From assembly GCF_041428715.1 (NCBI RefSeq), contig NZ_CP155572.1: a DNA stretch of 64,000 nucleotides. One strand, given 5' to 3'. The translations under genes were made by a program, and so were the position numbers. Shown here piece by piece: positions 43,422-52,230 of this stretch. Origin of the DNA: Sporomusa malonica. Lineage in GTDB: Bacteria > Bacillota > Negativicutes > Sporomusales > Sporomusaceae. Within the stretch, counting starts at the first letter, position 1. Each line of letters opens with the position of its first letter. The notes beneath the pieces are model-generated. The model had not been told where the DNA came from and ran no database searches. It saw only the letters and a program-made list of their open reading frames with translations.

Positions 43422-44327
43422 TTTTGCGACACTTACCTTGGTCAGCGTCTTTGAAAGGTTCAACAGTTCTTGCTCTGTGGCTGCGCCTTCGAGGGTTACT
43501 TCGCTGTTATCGACAGTAATTGTCACTTTATTACGGTTCGGCGGTTTTATTTCTACTGATTCATTGGGAACAGGAGCGGCCATTTTAACTTGGGCTTCTG
43601 ATGGTTTGGGGGCAATACGCAGAGTACTCTGACGTTTTGGAGCCTGAGTAATGATGATTTCGTCAGGCGCCCCTTGGTGATAAACCTGCCGGATGACTTT
43701 GCTGACAGCGTCAATGGTGACAACATCGGCTTTGCGCTCAGCCAAAGCCAGCATGGTATCACTGGATGCGGGGACTGATGAAGGGGACGGGGCAAGGCCA
43801 ACACTAGGCAACTGCTCAGTGGCAGTCGGCTGTTTTATAGCCTCAGTTTCAGGTGTAATGGCTTTGGGGGTGGCCTCCTGTTTAGCAGGTGAAGCTGGTG
43901 GCGGTAATAAATCAGGTGATGGTTTAGCAATTGTCGCCGGTGGCGTCACTTCGGCAGGCGGGGGAGGTGCAAGCTGCTGCGATTTAGCCAGCTCCTGCTC
44001 CGGGCTGACCGGCGGCACAACATTCAGAAGTGCCACTAGTAAAACTGCGGCTACAGCACCAGACAGACCGGCAAAGCCCCAGGCCAGGCGTTTTTTACGT
44101 TTTTCCTGGGCAATGGTATTCGCAGCCTGATTAACAATGCTGTTAAGCACAGCCCGGGGCGGCTCAGCTGGCGCCTGAGCGGCGTTCTTAACCAGCTTTG
44201 CTGTAAGCAGAAGTTCTTCTAATTCGGCCTCTTGGCTAGCGTCCGGCGTCACACCTCGGTTGAGGGCATCGATGGCAGCTGACAATGCTTCTGCCTGTTT
44301 CTTTTCAATATTAGCATTATCCTGCAC
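43419..44327 (-). CDS. Putative membrane-anchored anti-sigma factor
   Basis: A 302-aa protein: acidic N-terminal cytoplasmic part (1-80), one transmembrane helix (LAWGFAGLSGAVAAVLLVALL, about 82-102, given without flanks), a long Pro/Ala-rich linker (about 105-190) and a small C-terminal domain ending NKVTITVDNSEVTLEGAATE. The role is inferred from the 11-base overlap with the ECF sigma gene before it; there is no zinc-finger (HxxxCxxC) motif. GTG at 44327 behind GGAGGTG is preferred over a start at 44360. Confidence 0.7.
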   Translation of the reverse strand: MQDNANIEKKQAEALSAAIDALNRGVTPDASQEAELEELLLTAKLVKNAAQAPAEPPRAVLNSIVNQAANTIAQEKRKKRLAWGFAGLSGAVAAVLLVALLNVVPPVSPEQELAKSQQLAPPPPAEVTPPATIAKPSPDLLPPPASPAKQEATPKAITPETEAIKQPTATEQLPSVGLAPSPSSVPASSDTMLALAERKADVVTIDAVSKVIRQVYHQGAPDEIIITQAPKRQSTLRIAPKPSEAQVKMAAPVPNESVEIKPPNRNKVTITVDNSEVTLEGAATEQELLNLSKTLTKVSVAK

Positions 44328-44895
44328 CAGCTTCACCTCCTGTAATGCCATTCTCGGCAAATAAATCTTTAAGTCTTTTAAGCGCCCGCTGCTGCAGCAT
44401 TTTCACAGCGGCGCCGCTTTTCCCCATAATCCTGGCAGCATCGGCTACTGCCACGCCTTGAATAATTCTAAGTTCAATCACCTGCCGCTGCTCGTTAGGC
44501 AAGAGCGCGAGTAGTTTGGCTACTTCTTGGCGCCGCTCAGTACTTATAACCGCCTCGTCAGGCCGAGAGCCAGTATCAATAATTGGGGCATTGTATTCAT
44601 CAATATCGACCACTTGGGGGGCACGGCCACGTTTGCGATAATAGTCGGTAATAAGGTTAAGGGCAATACGTGATAGATAGGTCTTAAAGGTGGCGCTCAT
44701 CTCTTTATAACGCGGCAGTGCTGCCAAAGCCCTGAGGAAAGCGTCTTGTGCGATCTCCTGGGCATCGTCTGGATTGCCGGTTTTAGCTAAAGCCAGGCGG
44801 TAGACATAAGGCCAATGGCTGACAACCAACGCATTGAGCGCTGTGCGGTCGCCGTCTTTGGCTTTGGCAATCATGAGATTTTCATCATCTGGCAA
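44317..44895 (-). CDS. ECF-type RNA polymerase sigma factor
   Basis: A 192-aa sigma-70 family factor with region 2 (about 20-90: DAQEIAQDAFLRALAALPRYK, FKTYLSRIALNLITDYYRKR) and region 4 (about 122-180: LPNEQRQVIELRIIQGVAVA, then an HTH). It is SigW/SigE-like. The start at 44895 has no strong RBS visible. Cotranscribed and overlapping with the putative anti-sigma gene. The 100 bp upstream are AT-rich and probably hold the promoter; no autoregulatory ECF promoter could be assigned with confidence. Confidence 0.92.
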   Translation of the reverse strand: MPDDENLMIAKAKDGDRTALNALVVSHWPYVYRLALAKTGNPDDAQEIAQDAFLRALAALPRYKEMSATFKTYLSRIALNLITDYYRKRGRAPQVVDIDEYNAPIIDTGSRPDEAVISTERRQEVAKLLALLPNEQRQVIELRIIQGVAVADAARIMGKSGAAVKMLQQRALKRLKDLFAENGITGGEAGAG

Positions 44896-44995
44896 TCAAC
44901 TATCACCACTCTTTAGTCTTACCTATAATTTAACGCAACCCCCGCCAATAAGTAACGCTATTCTTTATCGGTGTTTGTCAAGTATATATTTACCA

Positions 44996-45874
44996 TTACA
45001 CCCTTCCCGTATCCCGGGGACGAAGAAGTGAAACGTCTTTACCGTCAATAATCCGAGTAAACATTTGCAGCAGTTCGTCTTTACCTTCGGGCAACCTGCT
45101 TTCCAAGTAAATACAGTTGGATGGATGAATCGAAGTAATGCCGGAGTGTTCCAATTCCAGATCCTGAATCATCAGACGCATTTCCTCCAGTATTTCCATA
45201 TCTGCAGGGGTCTCAAACTCCTTTCTCTGAACTTTCTCATAGAGCTCGGTTCCCGGCTGTGCGATAATTGTTAGCATGCCTATATAATCCGGTTGTATCT
45301 CACTACAAATTCGGGCTGTACTCTTTGCATGATCCCGAGCTTTAGGTGTTTTTCCCGCCAGCCCTAAAATCACGGTAACAAACAGATGTATACCTGCTTG
45401 CCTTACCTTTCTCCCGGCTTGAACCATTTCCTCATAGCTGACCCCTTTGCGTATATCACGGAGAATTTCTTCATCTCCACTTTCCACCCCCAGATGCGCC
45501 TCAACCAATCCATTGTTTTGAAGTTCTATCAATTCAGCAAGAGTTTTGCTCAGTATGCTAACTGCACTAGCATAAATCCCAACATATGTGAGGCCGGGAA
45601 AGGTATCATACAGGTACTTTAATATCTTTATTAGATCTTCGGCCGGCATGCTTAGAGCATCACCATCTGCAAGAAACACCTTTTCCACATCACCATAATA
45701 TTCTTTTGCAAGATCAATGTCTTTAAGAATTTCATTTAGTTCACGGACGCGGTATTCCTTATCTTTATACATATTGCAAAATGTACATTGATTATGACTG
45801 CACCCAATTGTACACTGCAATATATAATCGTCCCCTGCTATATGGGGACTGTAAATATCTCCTTCATATCGCAT
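44996..45874 (-). CDS. Radical SAM protein of unknown substrate
   Basis: A 292-aa radical SAM enzyme. The Fe-S cysteines appear as CTIGCSHNQCTFCNMY, a CX4CX2C spacing rather than the canonical CX3CX2C, typical of a separate Fe-S oxidoreductase group. Later motifs include VFLADGDALSMP and HLGVESGDEEILRDIRKG. ATG at 45874 behind AAGAGAG is preferred over a TTG at 45892. It lies 37 bases after mobA. Substrate unknown. Confidence 0.85.
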   Translation of the reverse strand: MRYEGDIYSPHIAGDDYILQCTIGCSHNQCTFCNMYKDKEYRVRELNEILKDIDLAKEYYGDVEKVFLADGDALSMPAEDLIKILKYLYDTFPGLTYVGIYASAVSILSKTLAELIELQNNGLVEAHLGVESGDEEILRDIRKGVSYEEMVQAGRKVRQAGIHLFVTVILGLAGKTPKARDHAKSTARICSEIQPDYIGMLTIIAQPGTELYEKVQRKEFETPADMEILEEMRLMIQDLELEHSGITSIHPSNCIYLESRLPEGKDELLQMFTRIIDGKDVSLLRPRDTGRV

Positions 45875-45911
45875 AATAACTCTCTTTCCCAACTAATTGG
45901 CCACCCAAAAT

Positions 45912-46523
45912 TCAAGACGTCCGTACTGCCTGTTTTACATATCTCCCTTTTCGATCAAGATGGTTTAAGTCCTCCGGTGTATTAAGGTTGTAAAACAGTT
46001 CCTCCAGGTTTCCTACCGTCTGTAATTCACTTTCCGGTATTTTAAGGACTCTTACCTGGGGATAAAATTGATATACCTGACTCACACCGGCCTGTAAACA
46101 CTGCTCGATAGGAGTTATACAGTTGCGCGAGTATACGGCACACAGGGGTTCCCAGCATTGTTGAATTTCAGGAGCTATTACATCATATCCTGCTCTACGT
46201 TCAAGCAAGTACCTTGCCAGCTCTACTGTAAATAGCGGCATGTCGCAGGAAACTATAAACGAATACTGATTTTGGGCTGCACGCAGGCCAGCGTGCATGC
46301 CGGCAAGCGGCCCCATACCTGGATAAATATCAGGTACCTCCCTAAAATCACTGAAATTGTATTTTGCTGTATCATTACTCGCAATAATAATTTCATCCAC
46401 AAAACTCGATAGTTTTTTTATCGTCCGCTCGATAAGTGTTTCATTATTAAATGATAGCAGCGTCTTGTCCCGCCCCATCCGCGAACTGCGCCCTCCTGCC
46501 AAAATTATACCGCTAACTGCCAT
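45912..46523 (-). CDS. mobA: Molybdenum cofactor guanylyltransferase MobA
   Basis: Attaches GMP to Mo-molybdopterin to make the bis-MGD-type cofactor used by DMSO-reductase-family enzymes (203 aa). The nucleotide-binding signature SGIILAGGRSSRMGRDK is at 4-20, and YSFIVSCDMPLFTVEL (about 92-107) carries the metal-binding Asp. ATG at 46523 behind GGGGGC; the longer frame runs into the chemoreceptor gene. It is separate from the moa/moe genes by about 4.5 kb but matches the Moco theme of the region. Confidence 0.92.
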   Translation of the reverse strand: MAVSGIILAGGRSSRMGRDKTLLSFNNETLIERTIKKLSSFVDEIIIASNDTAKYNFSDFREVPDIYPGMGPLAGMHAGLRAAQNQYSFIVSCDMPLFTVELARYLLERRAGYDVIAPEIQQCWEPLCAVYSRNCITPIEQCLQAGVSQVYQFYPQVRVLKIPESELQTVGNLEELFYNLNTPEDLNHLDRKGRYVKQAVRTS

Positions 46524-46560
46524 GACATTGCCCCCTAACAGATGCATAATTTTTTTAATC

Positions 46561-48534
46561 CTACAATTTAAACCGGTTAACTGCACTTTGCAATTGTTCT
46601 GCAAGTTGAGCTAAGTGGTGGCTTGAGGAAGCAATTTCTTCCATTGATGCCGACTGTTCCTCTGAGGCAGCAGAAATAGTTTGCGTCTGGCTGGAAATTT
46701 CACGACTGATGTGTTCAACGCCTTGCATAGATTCAACGACTTGCTGACTGCTGCCTACTAGTTGTTTCATACCGCTGGCCGTTCCTTGTGCAATGGCTGC
46801 AACTTCTTTGATATGTCTGTCAATATCAAGAAAAGACTGGCCCGCTTGATCGACTACTTCGGAACCACGCCTTACTTCCTGTGTACCCTTAACCATGGCT
46901 ACTACTGCCTTGTCCGTTTTGCCCTGGATATCGCCAATGAGGGTTGCAATCTGTTTGGCCGCCTCTTGCGATTGTTCGGCCAATTTGCGAACCTCCTCGG
47001 CTACTACGGCAAAACCCCGGCCTTGCTCGCCTGCCCGCGCCGCTTCTATGGCCGCGTTCAGGGCCAGAAGATTGGTTTGAGCGGCAATCCCTGAAATCGT
47101 TTCGACAATTTGTCCAATTTCCTTTGACTGTTCACCCAGCTCGGCAACAACCTGGGACGAAGTTTCAACTGTTTGCCGGATATGATTCATCTGACTAACG
47201 GCAATGTCCACGGCCTTATTTCCTGCCGTAGCTGCCTCGACTGCCTTATTGGCAATTACTATTGAATTCTCAGTCTTAACGGCTTCTTCCTGTGCGCCGG
47301 CTGCAATTTTTTCTACTAATTGCAGTGCTTTATCTACAGTAGTTACCTGACAGTCGACTCCCTGGGCCGTGTCTGTAATGGAGGCGGCGACCTGACCAGC
47401 GACTTGAGCTGACTGTTCAGCGTTGGCTGTTAGCTGTTGCGATGAAGCGGCTACCTGCTGTGAAGAATCGTTGATTTGTTGTACCAGGCTGCGCAAATTG
47501 CTTACCATGGTTTCAAAGATGCGGGACAGATGTTCCAATTCATCTCCGGAGTGTACATCAATGTTAGTCACTGTGAGGTCACCGTCAGCAATACCATTAG
47601 CGGCAGATTCAAGCGCTTTCAGCGGCTTACAAATCCAGGTCGCCGTAATAAATACAACAAAAATGGCCAAAATCAACACTACAATACTTATTGCAAGCGA
47701 TGTCCATGTAAATGTATTTAACTTCGCAATAATTTCACTTACAGGCACATTTACGCCTAAAGACCAGTTGGTTCCCTTAATTGGCGCATAGGCCAGATAT
47801 TTATTAACACCCAGATATTCATAACTTACAAGCCCTTGCTCCCCTTTGGTCATTTTTTCTGTAGCCGCTTTTAGCGCAGGGGTCGCATTCGGGTCAGTGA
47901 GACTACTGACTTTGAGGGCAATATCTTTGTTTGGATGGAAGATGATTACACCATCGCCTTGAATAACATAGGCATAACCGGTTTCGCCTGTTTTTACTCC
48001 CAAAACCAGTTTTTCTACTGCTTCAATATTAATTGCACCAGCCAAAACGCCGATTATGCGGTTCTCATTGCGAATAGGGAGCGAAATAATAACAATTGGA
48101 TTATTAGTTTTTTTGGAAATTACCGGGTCGGAAATGACTGTCTCACCCTTTATTGACCGTTTAAAATACTCACGTTCTGCTAAAGTTCCGGTTTCTCCTT
48201 TGAAATCGAAATAATTCCCCGCATTATCGATCCATATCAGGCTTTCATAAATTTTTGCAGTGTTGAGTTCTGCAGCCAGATACGGAACAATCTCTTCCCT
48301 TTTGCCGGTGGTAATAACAGGCGAACGAGCAAGTCCTGCTATTTCCGATTTCGTTCGTTCAAGCCATTCTGCCGTTTCTTGGGAGCAGTTTTTAGACATA
48401 TTGGTAAGCTCTGCTTCGACATCTTGTATTATTATGTTTTTAGCTTGCCAATAGTTTAAGCCGGCCAATAAACTCAGGGCAAATACAAATAAGGCAGCAA
48501 CTGTTACCACCAGTTTGATTCTAATACTCTTCAC
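46561..48534 (-). CDS. Methyl-accepting chemotaxis protein with dCache domain
   Basis: A 657-aa chemoreceptor. N-terminal helix (about 6-28), extracytoplasmic dCache-type sensor (about 35-270, with WIDNAGNYFDFKG and YVIQGDGVIIFHP), second helix (about 280-303), HAMP, and the signalling domain with hairpin tip IGQIVETISGIAAQTNLLAL and AIEAARAGEQGRGFAVVAEE. GTG at 48534 behind GAGGAG is favoured over a start at 48591. The ligand is unknown. It lies 37 bases before mobA. Confidence 0.92.
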   Translation of the reverse strand: MKSIRIKLVVTVAALFVFALSLLAGLNYWQAKNIIIQDVEAELTNMSKNCSQETAEWLERTKSEIAGLARSPVITTGKREEIVPYLAAELNTAKIYESLIWIDNAGNYFDFKGETGTLAEREYFKRSIKGETVISDPVISKKTNNPIVIISLPIRNENRIIGVLAGAINIEAVEKLVLGVKTGETGYAYVIQGDGVIIFHPNKDIALKVSSLTDPNATPALKAATEKMTKGEQGLVSYEYLGVNKYLAYAPIKGTNWSLGVNVPVSEIIAKLNTFTWTSLAISIVVLILAIFVVFITATWICKPLKALESAANGIADGDLTVTNIDVHSGDELEHLSRIFETMVSNLRSLVQQINDSSQQVAASSQQLTANAEQSAQVAGQVAASITDTAQGVDCQVTTVDKALQLVEKIAAGAQEEAVKTENSIVIANKAVEAATAGNKAVDIAVSQMNHIRQTVETSSQVVAELGEQSKEIGQIVETISGIAAQTNLLALNAAIEAARAGEQGRGFAVVAEEVRKLAEQSQEAAKQIATLIGDIQGKTDKAVVAMVKGTQEVRRGSEVVDQAGQSFLDIDRHIKEVAAIAQGTASGMKQLVGSSQQVVESMQGVEHISREISSQTQTISAASEEQSASMEEIASSSHHLAQLAEQLQSAVNRFKL

Positions 48535-48641
48535 AATTTTTCTCCTCATGTAACTTGCAGTCATCATAGATTTGTACGAACCTTGAACCACGCGTCTCGT
48601 TCCGGAAAAAGCTACATGAACGAGATTTTTACCAGTTTCTT

Positions 48642-49343
48642 TTACCCAGCTTGCTGTTGACCGGCGACAGGTACGGTACCGTCTTTTTTTATCTGTTCAA
48701 TTTCATTTTCAACCCATACTGGATTGTGATGCTTGGCTTCGCTTAAAGGCTGGGTTCCGTCGCCAAACATGGCCAGAAACTCACCCCAATTGTAAATGCC
48801 AAGGAAAATGTGCATAAATACCCCCAGCCCTAAAAGTACCCCCAGTACCAGGTGGATCATATCAAACCAGTACATAGCTAGTTTCGGCGCGACCGGAATA
48901 AACGCATACAGTCCCCATCCGGTTACAATTAAAATAATGCCACCTATTAACATGCCAATTCCCATCATCTTCTGTCCGGAATTCATCTTGCCCATAGGTG
49001 GCACAGGGATGGTCTTGCCTAGCAGCATTTTTTGCGGATAGCCGCCGCCTACCATCATCCAGCCAATATCACGATCATCCCAACTAAAAATCCGCCGCAC
49101 AAAAGCAACAATGCGGTCAAACCCAAAAATACAATAATAGATAACGGCAACGGTCAGTATAACCGCGCCACTAATGTGGATTTGCATTACAAGATTCTGA
49201 AAATCACCGCTAAACGGCTTGAGCCAGATAAAAAAACCAGTAATGGCTGCCGGTAAAAAACCTAAAATCAAACCCCAATGAAACAGGCGGGAAACAAAAG
49301 GATGTTTTAGCACCCGTGTCCCATGCGCCTCATGCTGACTCAT
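48642..49343 (-). CDS. Cytochrome b subunit of the membrane-bound hydrogenase
   Basis: A 233-aa integral membrane protein with four to five helices and candidate haem ligands: RLFHWGLILGFLPAAITG (His about 22), VMQIHISGAVIL, and FDMIHLVLGVLLGLGVFMHI near the end. It matches the FdnI/HydC-like di-haem cytochrome b family that passes electrons from periplasmic hydrogenases or formate dehydrogenases to quinone. It follows the hydrogenase small-subunit gene by 15 bp with a strong RBS (AGGAGGAGG). Confidence 0.9.
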   Translation of the reverse strand: MSQHEAHGTRVLKHPFVSRLFHWGLILGFLPAAITGFFIWLKPFSGDFQNLVMQIHISGAVILTVAVIYYCIFGFDRIVAFVRRIFSWDDRDIGWMMVGGGYPQKMLLGKTIPVPPMGKMNSGQKMMGIGMLIGGIILIVTGWGLYAFIPVAPKLAMYWFDMIHLVLGVLLGLGVFMHIFLGIYNWGEFLAMFGDGTQPLSEAKHHNPVWVENEIEQIKKDGTVPVAGQQQAG

Positions 49344-49358
49344 AGCAAATCCTCCTCC

Positions 49359-49670
49359 TTACCCTAATTGAGTGCGATTAACATATTTAGTATGGAACAA
49401 TTCTTCCGCCAAGTGACTCAGGGGGTTTTGGGCGAACTTGGCGTATACATCCTGTACCGCTTTGTTGTTGTGACTTTGCCGGATTTCAGCTTTGGCGTCG
49501 TCTTTATAGATGCCCTGGGCTCTCATTTTGATATATTTTGTCCGGTCCTGTACCAAATCTGTCGCTACATAGGCACCGGTCCACATAATTGCGCCAGCTA
49601 CGCCCACAAGACCGAGAAATTCCCGCCGGGAAACTTTTACGGCTTTTTCCACATAATCATAACGTGCCAT
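49359..49670 (-). CDS. [FeFe] hydrogenase small subunit with Tat signal
   Basis: A 103-aa protein with a twin-arginine signal (KVSRREFLGLVGVAGAIMW, about 12-30) and a C-terminal domain like HydB small subunits (YIKMRAQGIYKDDAKAEIRQ, HNNKAVQDVYAKF). The small subunit wraps around the catalytic subunit, and its Tat signal should carry both across the membrane. RBS AGGAGG. The hydrophobic part could remain as a membrane anchor. Confidence 0.9.
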   Translation of the reverse strand: MARYDYVEKAVKVSRREFLGLVGVAGAIMWTGAYVATDLVQDRTKYIKMRAQGIYKDDAKAEIRQSHNNKAVQDVYAKFAQNPLSHLAEELFHTKYVNRTQLG

Positions 49671-49700
49671 ACTTTACCTCCTAGTGATGTTCATTAGGCC

Positions 49701-50960
49701 TTAGGCCCAAGGCAGCATAGCCTTTGCTTTACCAAGCCATGAGGTGCCCATGGGATTAACAGGCTGACCGCCGCCATTAACACAGCCGCCAGGACAGTTC
49801 ATTATTTCAATAAAATGATACGGTGATTTTTTAGCTTTTACTTGTTCTAACAGTGGCTTAACGTTATCTTTGATACCATGCGCGACAGCTACTTTTAGAG
49901 TAACCTCTTTGCCGGTTTTAACGTCTTTCATGGTGACGCTGGCTTCCTTCACACCAGCAAGCCCCCGTACTGGCTTAAATTCAAGAACGTCCAGTTCTTG
50001 TCCGGTAATAACAAAATAAGCGGTGCGTAAAGCAGCCTCCATTACGCCACCAGTATTGCCGAATATCGTTCCCGCACCACTATATTGGGCTAAAGGATTA
50101 TCTTTATCGGCAAATTCGGGAACATTGGTAAAGTCGATGTTCATTTTTTTGAATAAACGAGCCAAATCCCGGGTTGTAAGCACTACATCCACGTCAGGAT
50201 AATGTCCCTCTTTCCCTTGCTTGCGCCAATAGTGCGCAGCACTGTCAAACTCTGGTCTTGATGCTTCGAACTTCTTGGCGGTGCAAGGCATAATACCCAC
50301 CATAAAGATATCTTCAGGCTTTACCTTCCACACTTCTTTTGCGCCATAAGTCTTAGCCAAAGCACCAGCCATCATCATCGGCGACTTAGCAGAAGACAAA
50401 TTGGGAATAAGCTCGGGGTAGTACAGTTCTACATATCTGATCCAGGCCGGACAGCAGGATGTAAATTGCGGCAGCGGTCCAAGCTGATGGGTAGCAGGCT
50501 CTCCCAGTGCATAGTGCCGGATTTTGGCGATTAGTTCCATGCCTTCTTCCATAATTGTTTGATCGGCAGTAAAGTTCGTGTCCAGAATTTTAAATCCGGC
50601 TTGTTTGAGAGTTCCATAAAGCTTTTTAGTGACTAAACTGCCTGGCTCCATCCCAAACTCTTCGCCAATGGCGACCCGTACAGCCGGTGCAATCGTACCG
50701 ACAACAGTTAGTTGCTTGTTTTTCAATTGCGCAATCACTTTGTCAACAACATCAACCATATCCTTGGGTGCCCCAAAAGGACAGTTTACCAAACACTGAC
50801 CGCACGAAATACACTTCTCCTTATTGACAGTATGCGCGGCTCCGTATTTACCGTCGATTGCTTCTGTCGGGCAAAATGCCTTACAGGAATCACAGCCTTT
50901 GCAGACTTCGCGGTTGATTTCAATAACTCGGATTAATTCCTGGGCTTGAAATCCTTTCAT
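49701..50960 (-). CDS. [FeFe] hydrogenase catalytic (large) subunit
   Basis: A 419-aa hydrogenase. Two N-terminal 4Fe-4S motifs (CKGCDSCKAFCP and CISCGQCLVNCP) are followed by all three H-cluster motifs: TSCCPAW (L1), MPCTAKKFEASR (L2) and MNCPGGCVNGGGQP (L3). No signal peptide is present, so export would rely on the Tat signal of the small subunit downstream. With the cytochrome b it would oxidise H2 in the periplasm and feed the quinone pool. Two bases after the moeA stop, so in the same operon. Confidence 0.95.
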   Translation of the reverse strand: MKGFQAQELIRVIEINREVCKGCDSCKAFCPTEAIDGKYGAAHTVNKEKCISCGQCLVNCPFGAPKDMVDVVDKVIAQLKNKQLTVVGTIAPAVRVAIGEEFGMEPGSLVTKKLYGTLKQAGFKILDTNFTADQTIMEEGMELIAKIRHYALGEPATHQLGPLPQFTSCCPAWIRYVELYYPELIPNLSSAKSPMMMAGALAKTYGAKEVWKVKPEDIFMVGIMPCTAKKFEASRPEFDSAAHYWRKQGKEGHYPDVDVVLTTRDLARLFKKMNIDFTNVPEFADKDNPLAQYSGAGTIFGNTGGVMEAALRTAYFVITGQELDVLEFKPVRGLAGVKEASVTMKDVKTGKEVTLKVAVAHGIKDNVKPLLEQVKAKKSPYHFIEIMNCPGGCVNGGGQPVNPMGTSWLGKAKAMLPWA

Positions 50961-50962
50961 AA

Positions 50963-52210
50963 TTAGACCTCCCCAATAAAGCTTCCATGATCATTACCTA
51001 AAACTACTGCTGAAACTTCTTGTCCGGCAATGAGTGGACCACTCCCTGCAGGTACATCAATTAATGCGTTGCAATCAATCATAGATTTTAAAACCCCATT
51101 ACTTTGTTCACCTGTAAGCTTTACATAATTCACTTCATTGTTTCTCTGCACTTTTGCCCGGAGAAAGCGCCGTTGCTGACTAGGCTTATTAAAGTTTTCT
51201 GTTAGAATTGCAAAAATTTTAGCGGGGAATTGTTTCTCAAGCCCCATCATTTTTTTAATTAGGGGTACAACGATCAAGTCAAATGTAATCAATGCTGCTG
51301 CAGGATTTCCAGAGAGGCCAATAATCAGTTTATTATTTTGTTTTGCAGCGATTACCGGTGAACCGGGCTTCATATCAACCTTCCAGAAAATTTTATCGGC
51401 ACCGATTTGCTTAAGAGCGTCTGGTACAACATCATAATCACCTACCGAAACGCCCCCGGTAGTGATGACCAGATCTGACTCCTTTAGCGCTTGCGTAATT
51501 CGCTCAACAATCGCATCTTTTTCATCTGGTACAATCCCCATGGATATAGGCTCTGCCCCTAGTTGTGAGCAAAATGCACCTAAACTGTGGAGATTGCTAT
51601 TATATATTTTCCCCGGAAGCAATTCTTTGGACGGGTCTAACAGCTCATCTCCTGTGCTGAGGATGGCTATCTTAACTTTTTCGTAAACCGGCACTTCAGC
51701 CACGCCAATAGCTGCTAACAAACCAACGAGTGGCGGCGTCAACAAAGTACCCCTTTGAGCAATCGTCTCTCCTTGTAGTACATCTTCCCCTGCCTGGATA
51801 ACATTTTTTCCAGGTGTAAGGGGATAAAACAGTTTAATGAAATTCCCCTCTCTCTTTACATCCTCATATTTAACAATCTCATTTGCACCTTCAGGTATAG
51901 GCGCTCCGGTCATGACCTTAATCGTACTTCCAGAAATCACTTTGTTTTCAGGCATAAAACCAGCCCGTACCTCCTCGATAACTTCGAGTATTACGGGATT
52001 GGATAATTCAGCTTGTTCTGTGTCTTTTGCCTGTAACGCATAGCCATCCAAAGGAGATTTATTAAAGGTCGGTAAGTTTACGCCTGACTGTATATCCCGG
52101 CATAAAACTCGGCCTACAGCATCAAACAAAGATACCTGACTTTGTTTCACAGGCTGAACTAATTCTAATAATGATGATTGGGCTTCTTCCAAGGAAATAC
52201 TTGTTTTCAC
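50963..52210 (-). CDS. moeA: Molybdopterin molybdenumtransferase MoeA
   Basis: Inserts molybdate into adenylated molybdopterin (415 aa). Motifs: LPTFNKSPLDGYAL near 50-63, VITTGGVSVGDYDVVPDAL and IGLSGNPAAALITFDLIVVP, all typical of MoeA. GTG at 52210 behind GGGAGGG; the frame open to 52270 would overlap the previous gene. It is a paralogue of the molybdopterin-binding gene just before it; such pairs sometimes separate molybdenum from tungsten. Confidence 0.94.
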   Translation of the reverse strand: MKTSISLEEAQSSLLELVQPVKQSQVSLFDAVGRVLCRDIQSGVNLPTFNKSPLDGYALQAKDTEQAELSNPVILEVIEEVRAGFMPENKVISGSTIKVMTGAPIPEGANEIVKYEDVKREGNFIKLFYPLTPGKNVIQAGEDVLQGETIAQRGTLLTPPLVGLLAAIGVAEVPVYEKVKIAILSTGDELLDPSKELLPGKIYNSNLHSLGAFCSQLGAEPISMGIVPDEKDAIVERITQALKESDLVITTGGVSVGDYDVVPDALKQIGADKIFWKVDMKPGSPVIAAKQNNKLIIGLSGNPAAALITFDLIVVPLIKKMMGLEKQFPAKIFAILTENFNKPSQQRRFLRAKVQRNNEVNYVKLTGEQSNGVLKSMIDCNALIDVPAGSGPLIAGQEVSAVVLGNDHGSFIGEV

Positions 52211-52230
52211 TTTTTTCCCTCCCTTACCAT

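Noticed and set aside
43693..44130. Plus-strand 145-codon open frame opposite the anti-sigma gene
   Set aside because: It mirrors the Pro/Ala-rich linker of the minus-strand gene and gives a Gly/Ser-rich shadow product.
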